DNA of 64,000 nucleotides from Dyella flava. Its GTDB lineage: Bacteria; Pseudomonadota; Gammaproteobacteria; Xanthomonadales; Rhodanobacteraceae. This document shows, one piece after another, positions 16,841 through 24,674 of this stretch. A program made the position numbers and the translations under genes. Location of the stretch: positions 138,021 through 202,020 of the forward strand of contig NZ_JADIKE010000036.1 of the NCBI RefSeq assembly GCF_016904955.1, given 5' to 3'. Under the pieces are notes generated by a model. The model saw nothing but the letters and a program-made list of their open reading frames with translations, had not been told where the DNA came from and made no database searches. Position 1 is the first letter of the stretch. Every line of letters starts with the position of its first letter.

Positions 16841-17859
16841 GCATGAAGCTTTTCAGCTATATCGCCGGCTTCCTCGGTCTGGCTGTCGCGATCGCACTCG
16901 TAGCGCATCAGGGCTGGGGCGAGATTGCCGAGGCGATCGATCACGCCGGTTGGCCGTTGTTGTGGCTGTTGCCCTTCCACGCCCTGCCCTTGCTGCTGGA
17001 TGTGGTCGGCTGGCGTGTGCTGATCGCCCCGCGCGATCATCATCGCCGGCTCACGCTGCCCTTCTTGTTCTGGGTAGCCTCCGTTCGTGAAGCCAGCAAC
17101 CGCTTGTTGCCGGTGGCGAACATCGGCGGCGAGATTATCGGCATACGCCTGGTGAAATGGCGTGGCATCGGCGGTGCCGCCGCCGCGGCCAGCATCATCA
17201 TGGAAGTGCTGTTGACGCTGGTGAACCAGTATCTGTTTACTGCGCTCGGCATCATTCTTCTGATCGAGCTGACCAGCAATATCAGTGCGTTCAGCACAGT
17301 GATTTCCGCGCTTGTCGCAAGCCTGCCGCTACCGATCTTCCTGCTCATCCTGCTTCGCCACGGCAAGGTGTTCTCCCGCATCGAGGCGTTTGCGGAGAAA
17401 TCGTTGGGGGGACGCTCCAAGCTCACCGAGCTGATCGACGGCGCCAATCTGGATCTGGAGATCCGCTCGCAATATTCCCGCCCCTTGAGACTGATGCTGG
17501 CGTGCGGCTGGCAGTTCCTGGGCTACGTGGTCGGCAGCTTCGAAACCTGGCTGGCACTGCACCTGCTGGGTTATCCGATCAGTCTGTGGGATGCGATCGC
17601 CATCGAGGCCGTCACCCAGGCGCTGCGTCACATCATTTTCGTTGTGCCAGCCGGCATCGGCGTACAAGAAGGCGGTCTGGTGCTGTTCGGCAACATCATT
17701 GGCCTGCCGCCCGAGGCCAGTGTCGCCTTGTCCCTGGTCAAGCGCATGCGCGAAATAGGCTTTGGCGTGCCAGCCCTGATTTCCTGGCAATGGGCCGAAG
17801 CCCGCCGACTGTATACGGGCTCCTCCGCACGCGCCGGTTCCAGTCAGCCGCCTACCTGA
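16837..17859 (+). CDS. hpnL: HpnL, lysylphosphatidylglycerol-synthase-like membrane protein
   Basis: A 340-residue integral membrane protein of the UPF0104/LPG-synthase-TM type with about seven to eight hydrophobic segments and motifs SNRLLPVANIGGEIIGIRL and PAGIGVQEGGLVLFG that are conserved in this family. The HpnL subfamily is found in hopanoid loci with an unproven role, possibly lipid transport or flipping. Start ATG 16837 overlaps the hpnK stop; an alternative GTG/ATG earlier would overlap hpnK more. The next gene begins 13 bp downstream. Confidence 0.9.
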   Translation: MSMKLFSYIAGFLGLAVAIALVAHQGWGEIAEAIDHAGWPLLWLLPFHALPLLLDVVGWRVLIAPRDHHRRLTLPFLFWVASVREASNRLLPVANIGGEIIGIRLVKWRGIGGAAAAASIIMEVLLTLVNQYLFTALGIILLIELTSNISAFSTVISALVASLPLPIFLLILLRHGKVFSRIEAFAEKSLGGRSKLTELIDGANLDLEIRSQYSRPLRLMLACGWQFLGYVVGSFETWLALHLLGYPISLWDAIAIEAVTQALRHIIFVVPAGIGVQEGGLVLFGNIIGLPPEASVALSLVKRMREIGFGVPALISWQWAEARRLYTGSSARAGSSQPPT

Positions 17860-17872
17860 AGAGAATTTGAGT

Positions 17873-18883
17873 ATGACGTTCCAACACGAGGCCTTCGATA
17901 CCCAGTCCTTGGTGCCCGGCTTTCATGAGCCTGTGCTACCGACGGGTGAACCGGATGCTGCGACCATCGCTGCCTCCGAGGCGCGTACCCGGCACTGGTC
18001 GGGCAATGACCCGCAGCAACGCATCAAGTACGGCTCTGACGTGCACAAGCAGATGATGTGCCGGATGTTCGAGGAGACCTTCAATCCTTATCGTCCATCG
18101 GTGCTCAAGTGGCCGACATTGGATGAGGCCGCCCTGCATCGCATCACCTCGCTGCCGATCTGGGATATCGCCGTACAGACCGAAGGCAAGGCGCGCCTGC
18201 GCATGGCCGCCTATGCGCGCACGCTTCTCGATCCGCAGATGCGTAACGCGCTCGCGCAAAATGCCTGGGAAGAAAATCGCCACAAAGAAGTGCTGTCCAA
18301 GATGGTGCAGCACTACAACATTCCGCTGGTGCCGGAACCGCCGTATGAATATCCCAAGGATCCGGAATGGGCGTATCTGGTAACAGGCTATAGCGAATGC
18401 ATCGACAGCTTCTTCGCTTTCGGCCTGTTCAAGGTGGCGCACGATTCAGGCCTGTTCCCGCCGGAACTGATCGACACCTTCGAACCGGTGATGCAGGAAG
18501 AATGTCGTCACATCCTGCTATTCGCCAACTGGGTGGCCTGGCATCGTGCCAACCTGGGATTCATCAAGCGCATCGCGTTCGAATGGAAGGTGTTCCGCGT
18601 GTGGTGCTTCCTTGGCCTGGAACGCATGGACCTGGCCAAAAGCCTGGACGCTGAAGGCAAGGAACACGCGCAGGACAACAACTTCACCGTCAATGGCGCC
18701 CAGTCGGTGACCGAAAAGGATCTGAGCGTCGTCGAGCTGATGGAATGGTGCCTGCGCGAAAACGATCGCCGCTTCGCTGGCTACGACCAGCGCCTGCTGC
18801 GCCCGACCACCATGCCGTTCATGGTGAAATGCGCATTGCCGGTGCTGAAGTTTTTCGAGCGGCGCAAGAAGGCCAAGAAATAA
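17873..18883 (+). CDS. Ferritin-like di-iron protein of the hopanoid locus
   Basis: A 336-residue soluble helical protein with the ligand pattern of di-iron carboxylate proteins: E104, E134-x-x-H137 (EENRHKE), E175 and E210-x-x-H213 (QEECRHILL). It therefore looks like a ferritin-like oxygenase or oxidase rather than a storage ferritin. ATG 17873 lies nine bases after GAAGAG; a TTG two codons earlier is also in frame but too close to that site. It is the last gene of the hpnIJKL operon and ends just before a REP doublet. Function not established; an oxidative modification of a hopanoid or its head group is an inference from location. Confidence 0.85.
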   Translation: MTFQHEAFDTQSLVPGFHEPVLPTGEPDAATIAASEARTRHWSGNDPQQRIKYGSDVHKQMMCRMFEETFNPYRPSVLKWPTLDEAALHRITSLPIWDIAVQTEGKARLRMAAYARTLLDPQMRNALAQNAWEENRHKEVLSKMVQHYNIPLVPEPPYEYPKDPEWAYLVTGYSECIDSFFAFGLFKVAHDSGLFPPELIDTFEPVMQEECRHILLFANWVAWHRANLGFIKRIAFEWKVFRVWCFLGLERMDLAKSLDAEGKEHAQDNNFTVNGAQSVTEKDLSVVELMEWCLRENDRRFAGYDQRLLRPTTMPFMVKCALPVLKFFERRKKAKK

Positions 18884-18894
18884 GAACTAGCGAC

Positions 18895-18980
18895 GTAGGT
18901 TGGGATAAGGCGCAGCCGCATCCCAACGCCAACCCATATATTGCGATGTTGGGATGCGGCTGCGCCTCATCCCAACCTAC
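18895..18980. repeat. Inverted GTAG-type REP doublet (REPIN-like)
   Basis: Two 33-nt arms, 18895-18927 and 18948-18980, are inverted copies with one mismatch, separated by 20 nt. Each arm begins with GTAG and then contains a small hairpin of its own (GTTGGGAT and ATCCCAAC around a GC-rich loop), which is the architecture of GTAG-headed REP sequences. It sits between convergent genes and includes the stop codon of hpnA, so it may also serve as a bidirectional terminator. Confidence 0.85.
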
Positions 18981-19960
18981 GAGTGCCTTTGGACCTGGAA
19001 CCACTTCACCGCATCTTCCAGCGCCTTGCGCGCAGGACGCGCCGTGTAGCCGAGCTCACGCTCGGCTTTCGCGCTGGTGAAGAACATGCGTTTCTTCGAC
19101 ATGCGCACTTCTTCCACCGTGGCAATGGGATTCATGCCCGTGAGGCGCGCCCACGCTTCGGAGATGTACGCGATCGGCATCACCACACCATGCGGCAGGC
19201 GCACCCTGGGCGGCGATCTCCCGGCGATATCCGCAATCTCCGTCAGTACCTCACGCAGGCTCATGTTGAAGCCGCCGAGAATGTAGCGCTCGCCAACCAC
19301 ACCGCGCTCAAAAGCCAGCCAATGTCCGTGCGCCACATCTTCCACGTGAACGATGTTGAGACCCGTATCGACATAGGCCGGCACACGTCCCGCCATGGCG
19401 TCGCGCACCACGCGACCTGTCGGCGTGGGCTTGATGTCATGCGGGCCAATCGGCGTGGACGGATTGACGATCACGATCGGCGCCCCCTCTGCCGCATACT
19501 GCCGGGCCACTTCCTCGGCCAGGAATTTGGAGCGTTTGTAGTGGCCGATCATGTCGTCCACCGAAACCGGCGTGCTCTCGCTCCCTGGCGTGCCGTCCTT
19601 GGGGATGCCCAGGGTGGCGACGCTGCTGGTGTAGACGATGCGCGGCACTCCAGCCCTTCTCGCAGCATCCAGGATCGAGCGCGTCCCATCGACATTGGCG
19701 CGATACAGCTCACTCGGATCCGGCGCCCACAGGCGGTAATCCGCGGCGACGTGGAACAGCGCATCACAGCCATCGCAGGCCGGCAACAGGGACTCGGCCC
19801 GGGTCAGGTCGCCCTCGACCACGTCCACATCAAGCCCCTGCAGATTGCGGCGATCCGAGCCCGGGCGGGCCAGAACCCGCACGCTGTGCCCGTCGCGCAA
19901 CAGATGCCTGGCCACGGCCGAACCCACGAAACCGGTGGCCCCGGTAACCAGCGCCCTCAC
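18977..19960 (-). CDS. hpnA: Hopanoid-associated NAD-dependent sugar epimerase HpnA
   Basis: A 327-residue extended short-chain dehydrogenase/epimerase: Rossmann GxxGxxG at residues 7-13 (GATGFVG), D51 region EGDLTRAESL, YTSSVATLG, and the catalytic YxxxK at Y141-K145. HpnA accompanies hopanoid genes and probably acts on a sugar nucleotide or hopanoid sugar, but its substrate is not proven. The GTG at 19960 matches the usual family N-terminus; an ATG at 20044 would add 28 unrelated residues. It is divergent from the squalene synthase gene (272 bp gap from this start). Confidence 0.9.
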   Translation of the reverse strand: MRALVTGATGFVGSAVARHLLRDGHSVRVLARPGSDRRNLQGLDVDVVEGDLTRAESLLPACDGCDALFHVAADYRLWAPDPSELYRANVDGTRSILDAARRAGVPRIVYTSSVATLGIPKDGTPGSESTPVSVDDMIGHYKRSKFLAEEVARQYAAEGAPIVIVNPSTPIGPHDIKPTPTGRVVRDAMAGRVPAYVDTGLNIVHVEDVAHGHWLAFERGVVGERYILGGFNMSLREVLTEIADIAGRSPPRVRLPHGVVMPIAYISEAWARLTGMNPIATVEEVRMSKKRMFFTSAKAERELGYTARPARKALEDAVKWFQVQRHS

Positions 19961-20232
19961 AGCGAAACCGCCGCGAATGCTAGCGGTGGCAAAGTGGCGG
20001 CAAAGGTTGACGCATTCGAAGAAATGAGAATTGTCATCACACAATTATGGACGAAAACCGCCTGCTGCTTCAGCATATTGGGCATGCCAACCCCACTTAG
20101 CCAGCCCAAAGCCAGCAAGCGTGCGTGTTCGCCTTACTCGTTCCTGAAGGGTTCGGGAGCTTCGATCAGAACCGCCATTCAAAAAGCGCACCCGTATTGG
20201 TGTGTCATAATTCCGCGGATTGAGGCACACCA

Positions 20233-21402
20233 ATGATCGAATTTCACAATGCCACCGCCCCTGCCGGAAGCGAAGAGGCCAACACCTACCAGGACGCGAT
20301 CCTGCCCAAGGTGTCCCGGACTTTTGCGCTGACCATCCCGCAACTCCCACCGGAGCTGCGTCGTGCGGTTGCGAACGCTTACCTGCTTTGTCGCATCGCC
20401 GACACCATCGAAGACGAGCCGGCCCTGTCGGCCGAACAGAAGCGCTCGTTCGAGAATGCTTTCGTCAGTGCGGTCACCGGTGACATTGATCCGCAGGACG
20501 TCGCCGACGAAGTCGCACCCCTGCTGTCGAACGAAACACTGGACGCCGAACGCGATCTGATGCGCCGGCTGCCGCTGGTGCTGCAAGTAACGCGTAGTCT
20601 TGCACCACCGCAACAGGCATCGATCGTGAAGTGCCTGAAGATCATGTCGCACGGCATGCACGAGTTTCAGCGCAAGGCCGGCCTGCATGGCCTGCCCACG
20701 CTGCACGACCTGGATCGTTACTGTTACTGCGTGGCCGGCGTGGTCGGTGAAATGCTCACCGAGCTGTTCGTCGATTTCGAACCGGCCCTGATCCCGCACC
20801 GAAACACCATGCTGCGGATGGCGGTGTCGTTTGGGCAGGGTCTGCAAATGACCAACATCCTGAAGGACCAGTGGGAAGATCGCACGCGCGGCGCTTGCTG
20901 GTTGCCGCAGGATATGTTCGCGCGTCACGGCGTGAAGCTGATCGAGCTGAAGTCGGGCAAACAAAACGCCGGCTATGCCGCCACCATGTCCGAACTGGTG
21001 GGCATTGCCCATGCGCATCTGCGCCAGGCACTCGACTACACCCTGCTGATCCCGGCCAAACATGCCGGCGTTCGTCGTTTCTGCCTATGGGCGATCGGCA
21101 TGGCGCTGCTGACCCTGCGCAATCTGCAGAACAATCTGGATTTCTCCGCCGGCACGCAGATCAAGATTTCGCGCAAGGCCGTTGCGCGCACCATCCTGTT
21201 TACGCGGCTGTTCGGCAAGTCCAATGCGGCCCTGCGCTGGCTGTTCACGAGCACTGCACGCGGACTGCCGCTAACGCCGTTGACCGCCGAGTGGAGCGAG
21301 CCATCCAGTCCTGCACGCACGTGGCCCAAGCGCTCCATCCCGCATATTGCCGACGTCACCTGGCGTGAAACGGCGGATGCGCAGGAAGTCCACCATCAAT
21401 GA
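20233..21402 (+). CDS. Squalene synthase (squalene/phytoene synthase family, one-enzyme type)
   Basis: A 389-residue prenyl transferase. It has the first Asp-rich motif DTIED at 57-61 and the second DQWED at 212-216, with VSRTFALTIPQLP at the N-terminus and YCYCVAGVVGEMLTELF in the middle, which resemble single-protein squalene synthases that make and reduce presqualene diphosphate. No HpnC or HpnE neighbour is present, so this single protein probably supplies squalene from FPP, but the reductase step is inferred. Length exceeds that of HpnC/HpnD (about 280). The stop overlaps the cyclase start (ATGA). A CATAAT box lies 22 bp before the start. Confidence 0.88.
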   Translation: MIEFHNATAPAGSEEANTYQDAILPKVSRTFALTIPQLPPELRRAVANAYLLCRIADTIEDEPALSAEQKRSFENAFVSAVTGDIDPQDVADEVAPLLSNETLDAERDLMRRLPLVLQVTRSLAPPQQASIVKCLKIMSHGMHEFQRKAGLHGLPTLHDLDRYCYCVAGVVGEMLTELFVDFEPALIPHRNTMLRMAVSFGQGLQMTNILKDQWEDRTRGACWLPQDMFARHGVKLIELKSGKQNAGYAATMSELVGIAHAHLRQALDYTLLIPAKHAGVRRFCLWAIGMALLTLRNLQNNLDFSAGTQIKISRKAVARTILFTRLFGKSNAALRWLFTSTARGLPLTPLTAEWSEPSSPARTWPKRSIPHIADVTWRETADAQEVHHQ

Positions 21403-23390
21403 TGAATTCTTCGACGCCCAACACCGCCACCGCTACCGTCAACGACCTCTTCCAGACAGCCGAAACCAACGGCCTGGATGAAGCGATCGAACGCGGCCGG
21501 GTGGCCCTGCTCGCGCGTCAGCAGCAAGATGGACACTGGTGTTTCGAGCTGGAATCCGACGCCACCATCACCGCCGAATACATCCTGATGATGCATTTCA
21601 TGGATGAGATCGACGACGTGCTGCAGGAGAAGATGGCGCGCTATCTGCGCGACACTCAGGTGAAAGATGCGCACGGCGGATGGCCGCAGTATTACGGTGG
21701 CGACATCGATCTGTCGTGCACGATCAAGGCGTATTTCGCGCTCAAGGCTGCCGGTGACGATCCCGAAGCCGAGCACATGCGCATGGCACGCAAGGCCATC
21801 CTTGCGCTCGGCGGCGCGGCGAAGGCCAACGTGTTCACGCGCATCCTGCTGGCACTGTTCGAACAGGTGCCGTGGCGCGCGACGCCATACGTGCCGGTCG
21901 AGATCATGTTGCTGCCGCGCTGGTTCCCGTTCCACATCGAGAAGATCTCGTACTGGGCGCGCACCACGCTGGTGCCGCTGACCGTTCTCTGCTCGCTCAA
22001 GGCGAAGGCCGCCAATCCGCGCAAGATCCATATTCGCGAATTGTTCGTCACGCCGCCGGAGCAAGAGCATCACTACTTCGTTCGGGGCGGGCTGCTCAAT
22101 CGCACCTTCCTCGTGCTGGACAAGATCGGTCGTTTCGCCGACCGCTTCATTCCGAACAGCGTACGACGGCTTGCAGTGAAGAAGGCCGAGGCTTGGTTCA
22201 TGCCTCGCTTGAACGGCGAGGACGGCATCGGTGCGATTTTCCCGCCGATGGTCAACAGCTACGAAGCCATGAACCTGCTGGGATATCCCAAGGATCATCC
22301 GGCTCGCCAGACCTGCCTGCGCTCGATCCAGAAACTGGTCGTTCACCGCGCCGACGGCTCGGCCTATTGCCAGCCCTGCGTATCTCCTATCTGGGATACC
22401 GTCTGGAGCGCACTCACCCTGATGCACACCAGCGGTGACGACGCCACGCAGGACGCCATCGCCAGGTCGACCGACTGGCTGACGTCCAAGCAGGAACTGG
22501 AACTCAAGGGCGACTGGGCCGTGCAGGCACCCGACCTCGCGCCAGGCGGCTGGGCCTTCCAGTACAACAATGCGTACTACCCGGATATCGACGACACGGC
22601 GGTGGTCGCGGCGTTGCTGCATATCCAGGATCGCCGTCGCGGCGAGTCAGGCCGTCATCGCATCAATACCGACCGTGCCATGGACTGGATGATCGGGTTG
22701 CAATCGAAGAACGGTGGTTTCGCCGCATTCGATGCCAACAACACGCATTACCACCTCAACGCGATTCCATTCGCTGATCACGGCGCGCTGCTCGATCCAC
22801 CCACCGAAGACGTCACCGGCCGCGTGGTCGCTGCCTTGGGCGTACTCGCGCGCCCGCAGGACCAGGAAAGCCTGCGCCGTGGCATCGACTACCTGCGTTC
22901 GACGCAGCTGGAAGACGGTAGCTGGTGGGGCCGCTGGGGCAGCAACTACATCTACGGTACCTGGAGCGTGCTCGCCGGTCTTGCCCTGGCGGGTGAAGAT
23001 CCGCGCCAGCCCTATATCCGCAAATCGATTGAATGGCTGCGCTCGCGCCAGCACGCAGATGGCGGCTGGGGCGAAACCAACGACAGCTATATCGATGCGG
23101 CGCTGCGCGGCACCAACCGCAACGTCAGCACGCCGCAATCCACCGCATGGGCCGTACTCGCGCAACTCGCGATGGGTGAAGCGCAGTCCGATTCGGTCAA
23201 GCGCGGCATAACCTTCCTGCTGGCCCATCAGCAAACCAGCGGTGCGCTTGCCGGGCTCTGGTATCACCCCTCGCACAATGCGCCTGGTTTCCCGCGCGTG
23301 TACTACCTCAAGTATCACGGCTACACCGCGTACTTCCCGCTGTGGGCACTGACCCGTTACCGGCAACTGACGCAATCGGCCGCAGCTTGA
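21399..23390 (+). CDS. shc: Squalene-hopene cyclase
   Basis: Cyclises squalene to hopene/hopanol. The 663-residue protein has the catalytic DxDD motif at 396-399 (DIDDTAVV) and repeated QW-type motifs, for example QQDGHWCFELE, AHGGWPQYYGG, APGGWAFQYNN, SKNGGFAAFDANN, EDGSWWGRWG and ADGGWGETND. It is the size expected for the family (about 630-720). The gene overlaps the squalene synthase stop by 4 bp and is followed by the hpnG start (TTGA), forming a coupled trio. It defines the pathway in this window: all other hpn genes act on its product. Confidence 0.97.
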   Translation: MMNSSTPNTATATVNDLFQTAETNGLDEAIERGRVALLARQQQDGHWCFELESDATITAEYILMMHFMDEIDDVLQEKMARYLRDTQVKDAHGGWPQYYGGDIDLSCTIKAYFALKAAGDDPEAEHMRMARKAILALGGAAKANVFTRILLALFEQVPWRATPYVPVEIMLLPRWFPFHIEKISYWARTTLVPLTVLCSLKAKAANPRKIHIRELFVTPPEQEHHYFVRGGLLNRTFLVLDKIGRFADRFIPNSVRRLAVKKAEAWFMPRLNGEDGIGAIFPPMVNSYEAMNLLGYPKDHPARQTCLRSIQKLVVHRADGSAYCQPCVSPIWDTVWSALTLMHTSGDDATQDAIARSTDWLTSKQELELKGDWAVQAPDLAPGGWAFQYNNAYYPDIDDTAVVAALLHIQDRRRGESGRHRINTDRAMDWMIGLQSKNGGFAAFDANNTHYHLNAIPFADHGALLDPPTEDVTGRVVAALGVLARPQDQESLRRGIDYLRSTQLEDGSWWGRWGSNYIYGTWSVLAGLALAGEDPRQPYIRKSIEWLRSRQHADGGWGETNDSYIDAALRGTNRNVSTPQSTAWAVLAQLAMGEAQSDSVKRGITFLLAHQQTSGALAGLWYHPSHNAPGFPRVYYLKYHGYTAYFPLWALTRYRQLTQSAAA

Positions 23391-24124
23391 GCAAGCCCTC
23401 GGCCATCCGCACAACCGGCATCGTCGTGGCGCTGGTATCGGAGGCCAGGACGCTAACGTCTCGGAACGCACAACCGGATGGCATGACACCGCTCGACCAG
23501 GGTGCTGCGCTCTGGCTCAGCGGCATGGGCCCGATCGCTGCGCGGCGCGCAGCGCAAGGCCTGGCCGACGCAGGCGCAACCGCGTTGGCGGTGTTCGGCG
23601 TCGCGGGTGCGCTGGATGGACGCTTGCGCAACGGCTCGCTGTTCTGCCCGGAGCAGATCGTTGACGAGCGTGGTCGTGCCTATCCCACCGATGCACCGTG
23701 GCGCACACGCCTGCAGCAACGACTTGCAAGCACGCAACTGCCGCTGCACACGAACGGCTCCCTGCTTAGCGTGCAGAACCCGTTGCTGACCACCGCCGAC
23801 AAATCGGCTGCACAGCAGCGACATGCGGCATTGGCGGTCGACATGGAAAGCGGCGCCGTCGCTGAAGTTGCCGGCGAACGCGGCCTGCCCTTTATCGTCT
23901 TGCGGGCGATTGTCGATGAAGTGGAAGACACCATTCCTGCCGCCCTGAATAACAGCGTCGACGCATGGGGACGTCCCCGCCCCCTCGCCCTGATCACCGC
24001 CCTGTGCCGCCACCCGTCGGTCTTGTCCGACCTGCCCCGACTATACTCACGCATGCAGCGCGCCACCCAGGCGCTGAGCACCGCCGCCAAGGCGACGGGC
24101 TCCGCGATGGCCTGGCCATCCTGA
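23387..24124 (+). CDS. hpnG: HpnG, adenosylhopane nucleosidase/phosphorylase-type protein
   Basis: A 245-residue member of the MTA/nucleosidase superfamily that removes adenine from adenosylhopane, giving the ribosyl/phosphoribosyl hopane. Visible features are the IVVALVSEARTL start, GMGPIAARRAAQGLADAGATALAVFGVAGAL, and the substrate-site AVDMESGAVAEVAGE. The TTG at 23387 overlaps the cyclase stop (TTGA) and is favoured; an ATG at 23342 would overlap the cyclase by 49 bp. Sequence is more divergent than the other hpn genes, but context supports the call. Confidence 0.87.
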   Translation: MSKPSAIRTTGIVVALVSEARTLTSRNAQPDGMTPLDQGAALWLSGMGPIAARRAAQGLADAGATALAVFGVAGALDGRLRNGSLFCPEQIVDERGRAYPTDAPWRTRLQQRLASTQLPLHTNGSLLSVQNPLLTTADKSAAQQRHAALAVDMESGAVAEVAGERGLPFIVLRAIVDEVEDTIPAALNNSVDAWGRPRPLALITALCRHPSVLSDLPRLYSRMQRATQALSTAAKATGSAMAWPS

Positions 24125-24175
24125 CTGAAATTTTCGTATGCCGTTAACGGCAAAGCCCTACTGGAGAACAGCCTG

Positions 24176-24547
24176 ATGTCCTTGCGTCGTCATTTTGGAA
24201 CTTTCCTGGTTGCTGCGGCTTGCACCGTCGCCAGCATGTCCGTCTCGGCCCACGCCATCCTGATCGACAGCATGCCCAAGCCCAATGGCACGGTGACCGC
24301 GGGTCACGTCGACATGTTCTTCAAGTACAACAGCAAGATCGACCAGCATCGCTCGCGCCTGACCCTGGTCAAGTCCGATCAGAGCCAAACCGTGCTGACC
24401 ATCGCCGTCGACAGCGGCAAGCCCAACGAGCTGGACACCAGCGCCGATCTCGCACCCGGCACCTACACCATTCGCTGGCAGGCGCTTGCGCTGGATGGCC
24501 ATATCACCCGCGGCGACGTGCCGTTCACGGTCACGGCCAAGCCGTAA
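24176..24547 (+). CDS. copC: CopC domain periplasmic copper-binding protein
   Basis: A 123-residue secreted protein. The signal peptide ends at SVSAHA, giving a mature N-terminus HAILIDSMPKPNG, where the first His and a conserved Asp/His set bind copper in CopC proteins. Beta-sandwich signatures include DMFFKYNSKID and HITRGDVPFTV. GGAG lies 11 bases before the ATG. It is directly followed by copD after a palindromic spacer, so the pair probably moves copper across the periplasm and inner membrane, though the position after hpnG is unusual. Confidence 0.9.
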   Translation: MSLRRHFGTFLVAAACTVASMSVSAHAILIDSMPKPNGTVTAGHVDMFFKYNSKIDQHRSRLTLVKSDQSQTVLTIAVDSGKPNELDTSADLAPGTYTIRWQALALDGHITRGDVPFTVTAKP

Positions 24548-24553
24548 CCTCAA

Positions 24554-24656
24554 GGATGAGCGAAGAAAAAAAGTGAGAGAAAGCCTGTCACTTCGGCTCG
24601 CTGCGAGCTGAAGCGGCTTTTCTCTCACTTCTCTCCACTCACTCCTCACTCATCTT
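24554..24656. repeat. Palindromic intergenic element A, copy upstream of copD
   Basis: Nested inverted repeats: AAGTGAGAGAAAGCC at 24571-24585 pairs with GGCTTTTCTCTCACTT at 24615-24630; inside, CTTCGGCTCG (24591-24600) pairs with CGAGCTGAAG (24604-24613); outside, GATGAG (24555-24560) pairs with CTCATC (24650-24655). It shares its AAGTGAG-nn-AAAGCC stem with the element at 26354-26393. Confidence 0.8.
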
Positions 24657-24674
24657 CCTTGCCCGAGCGCACCC

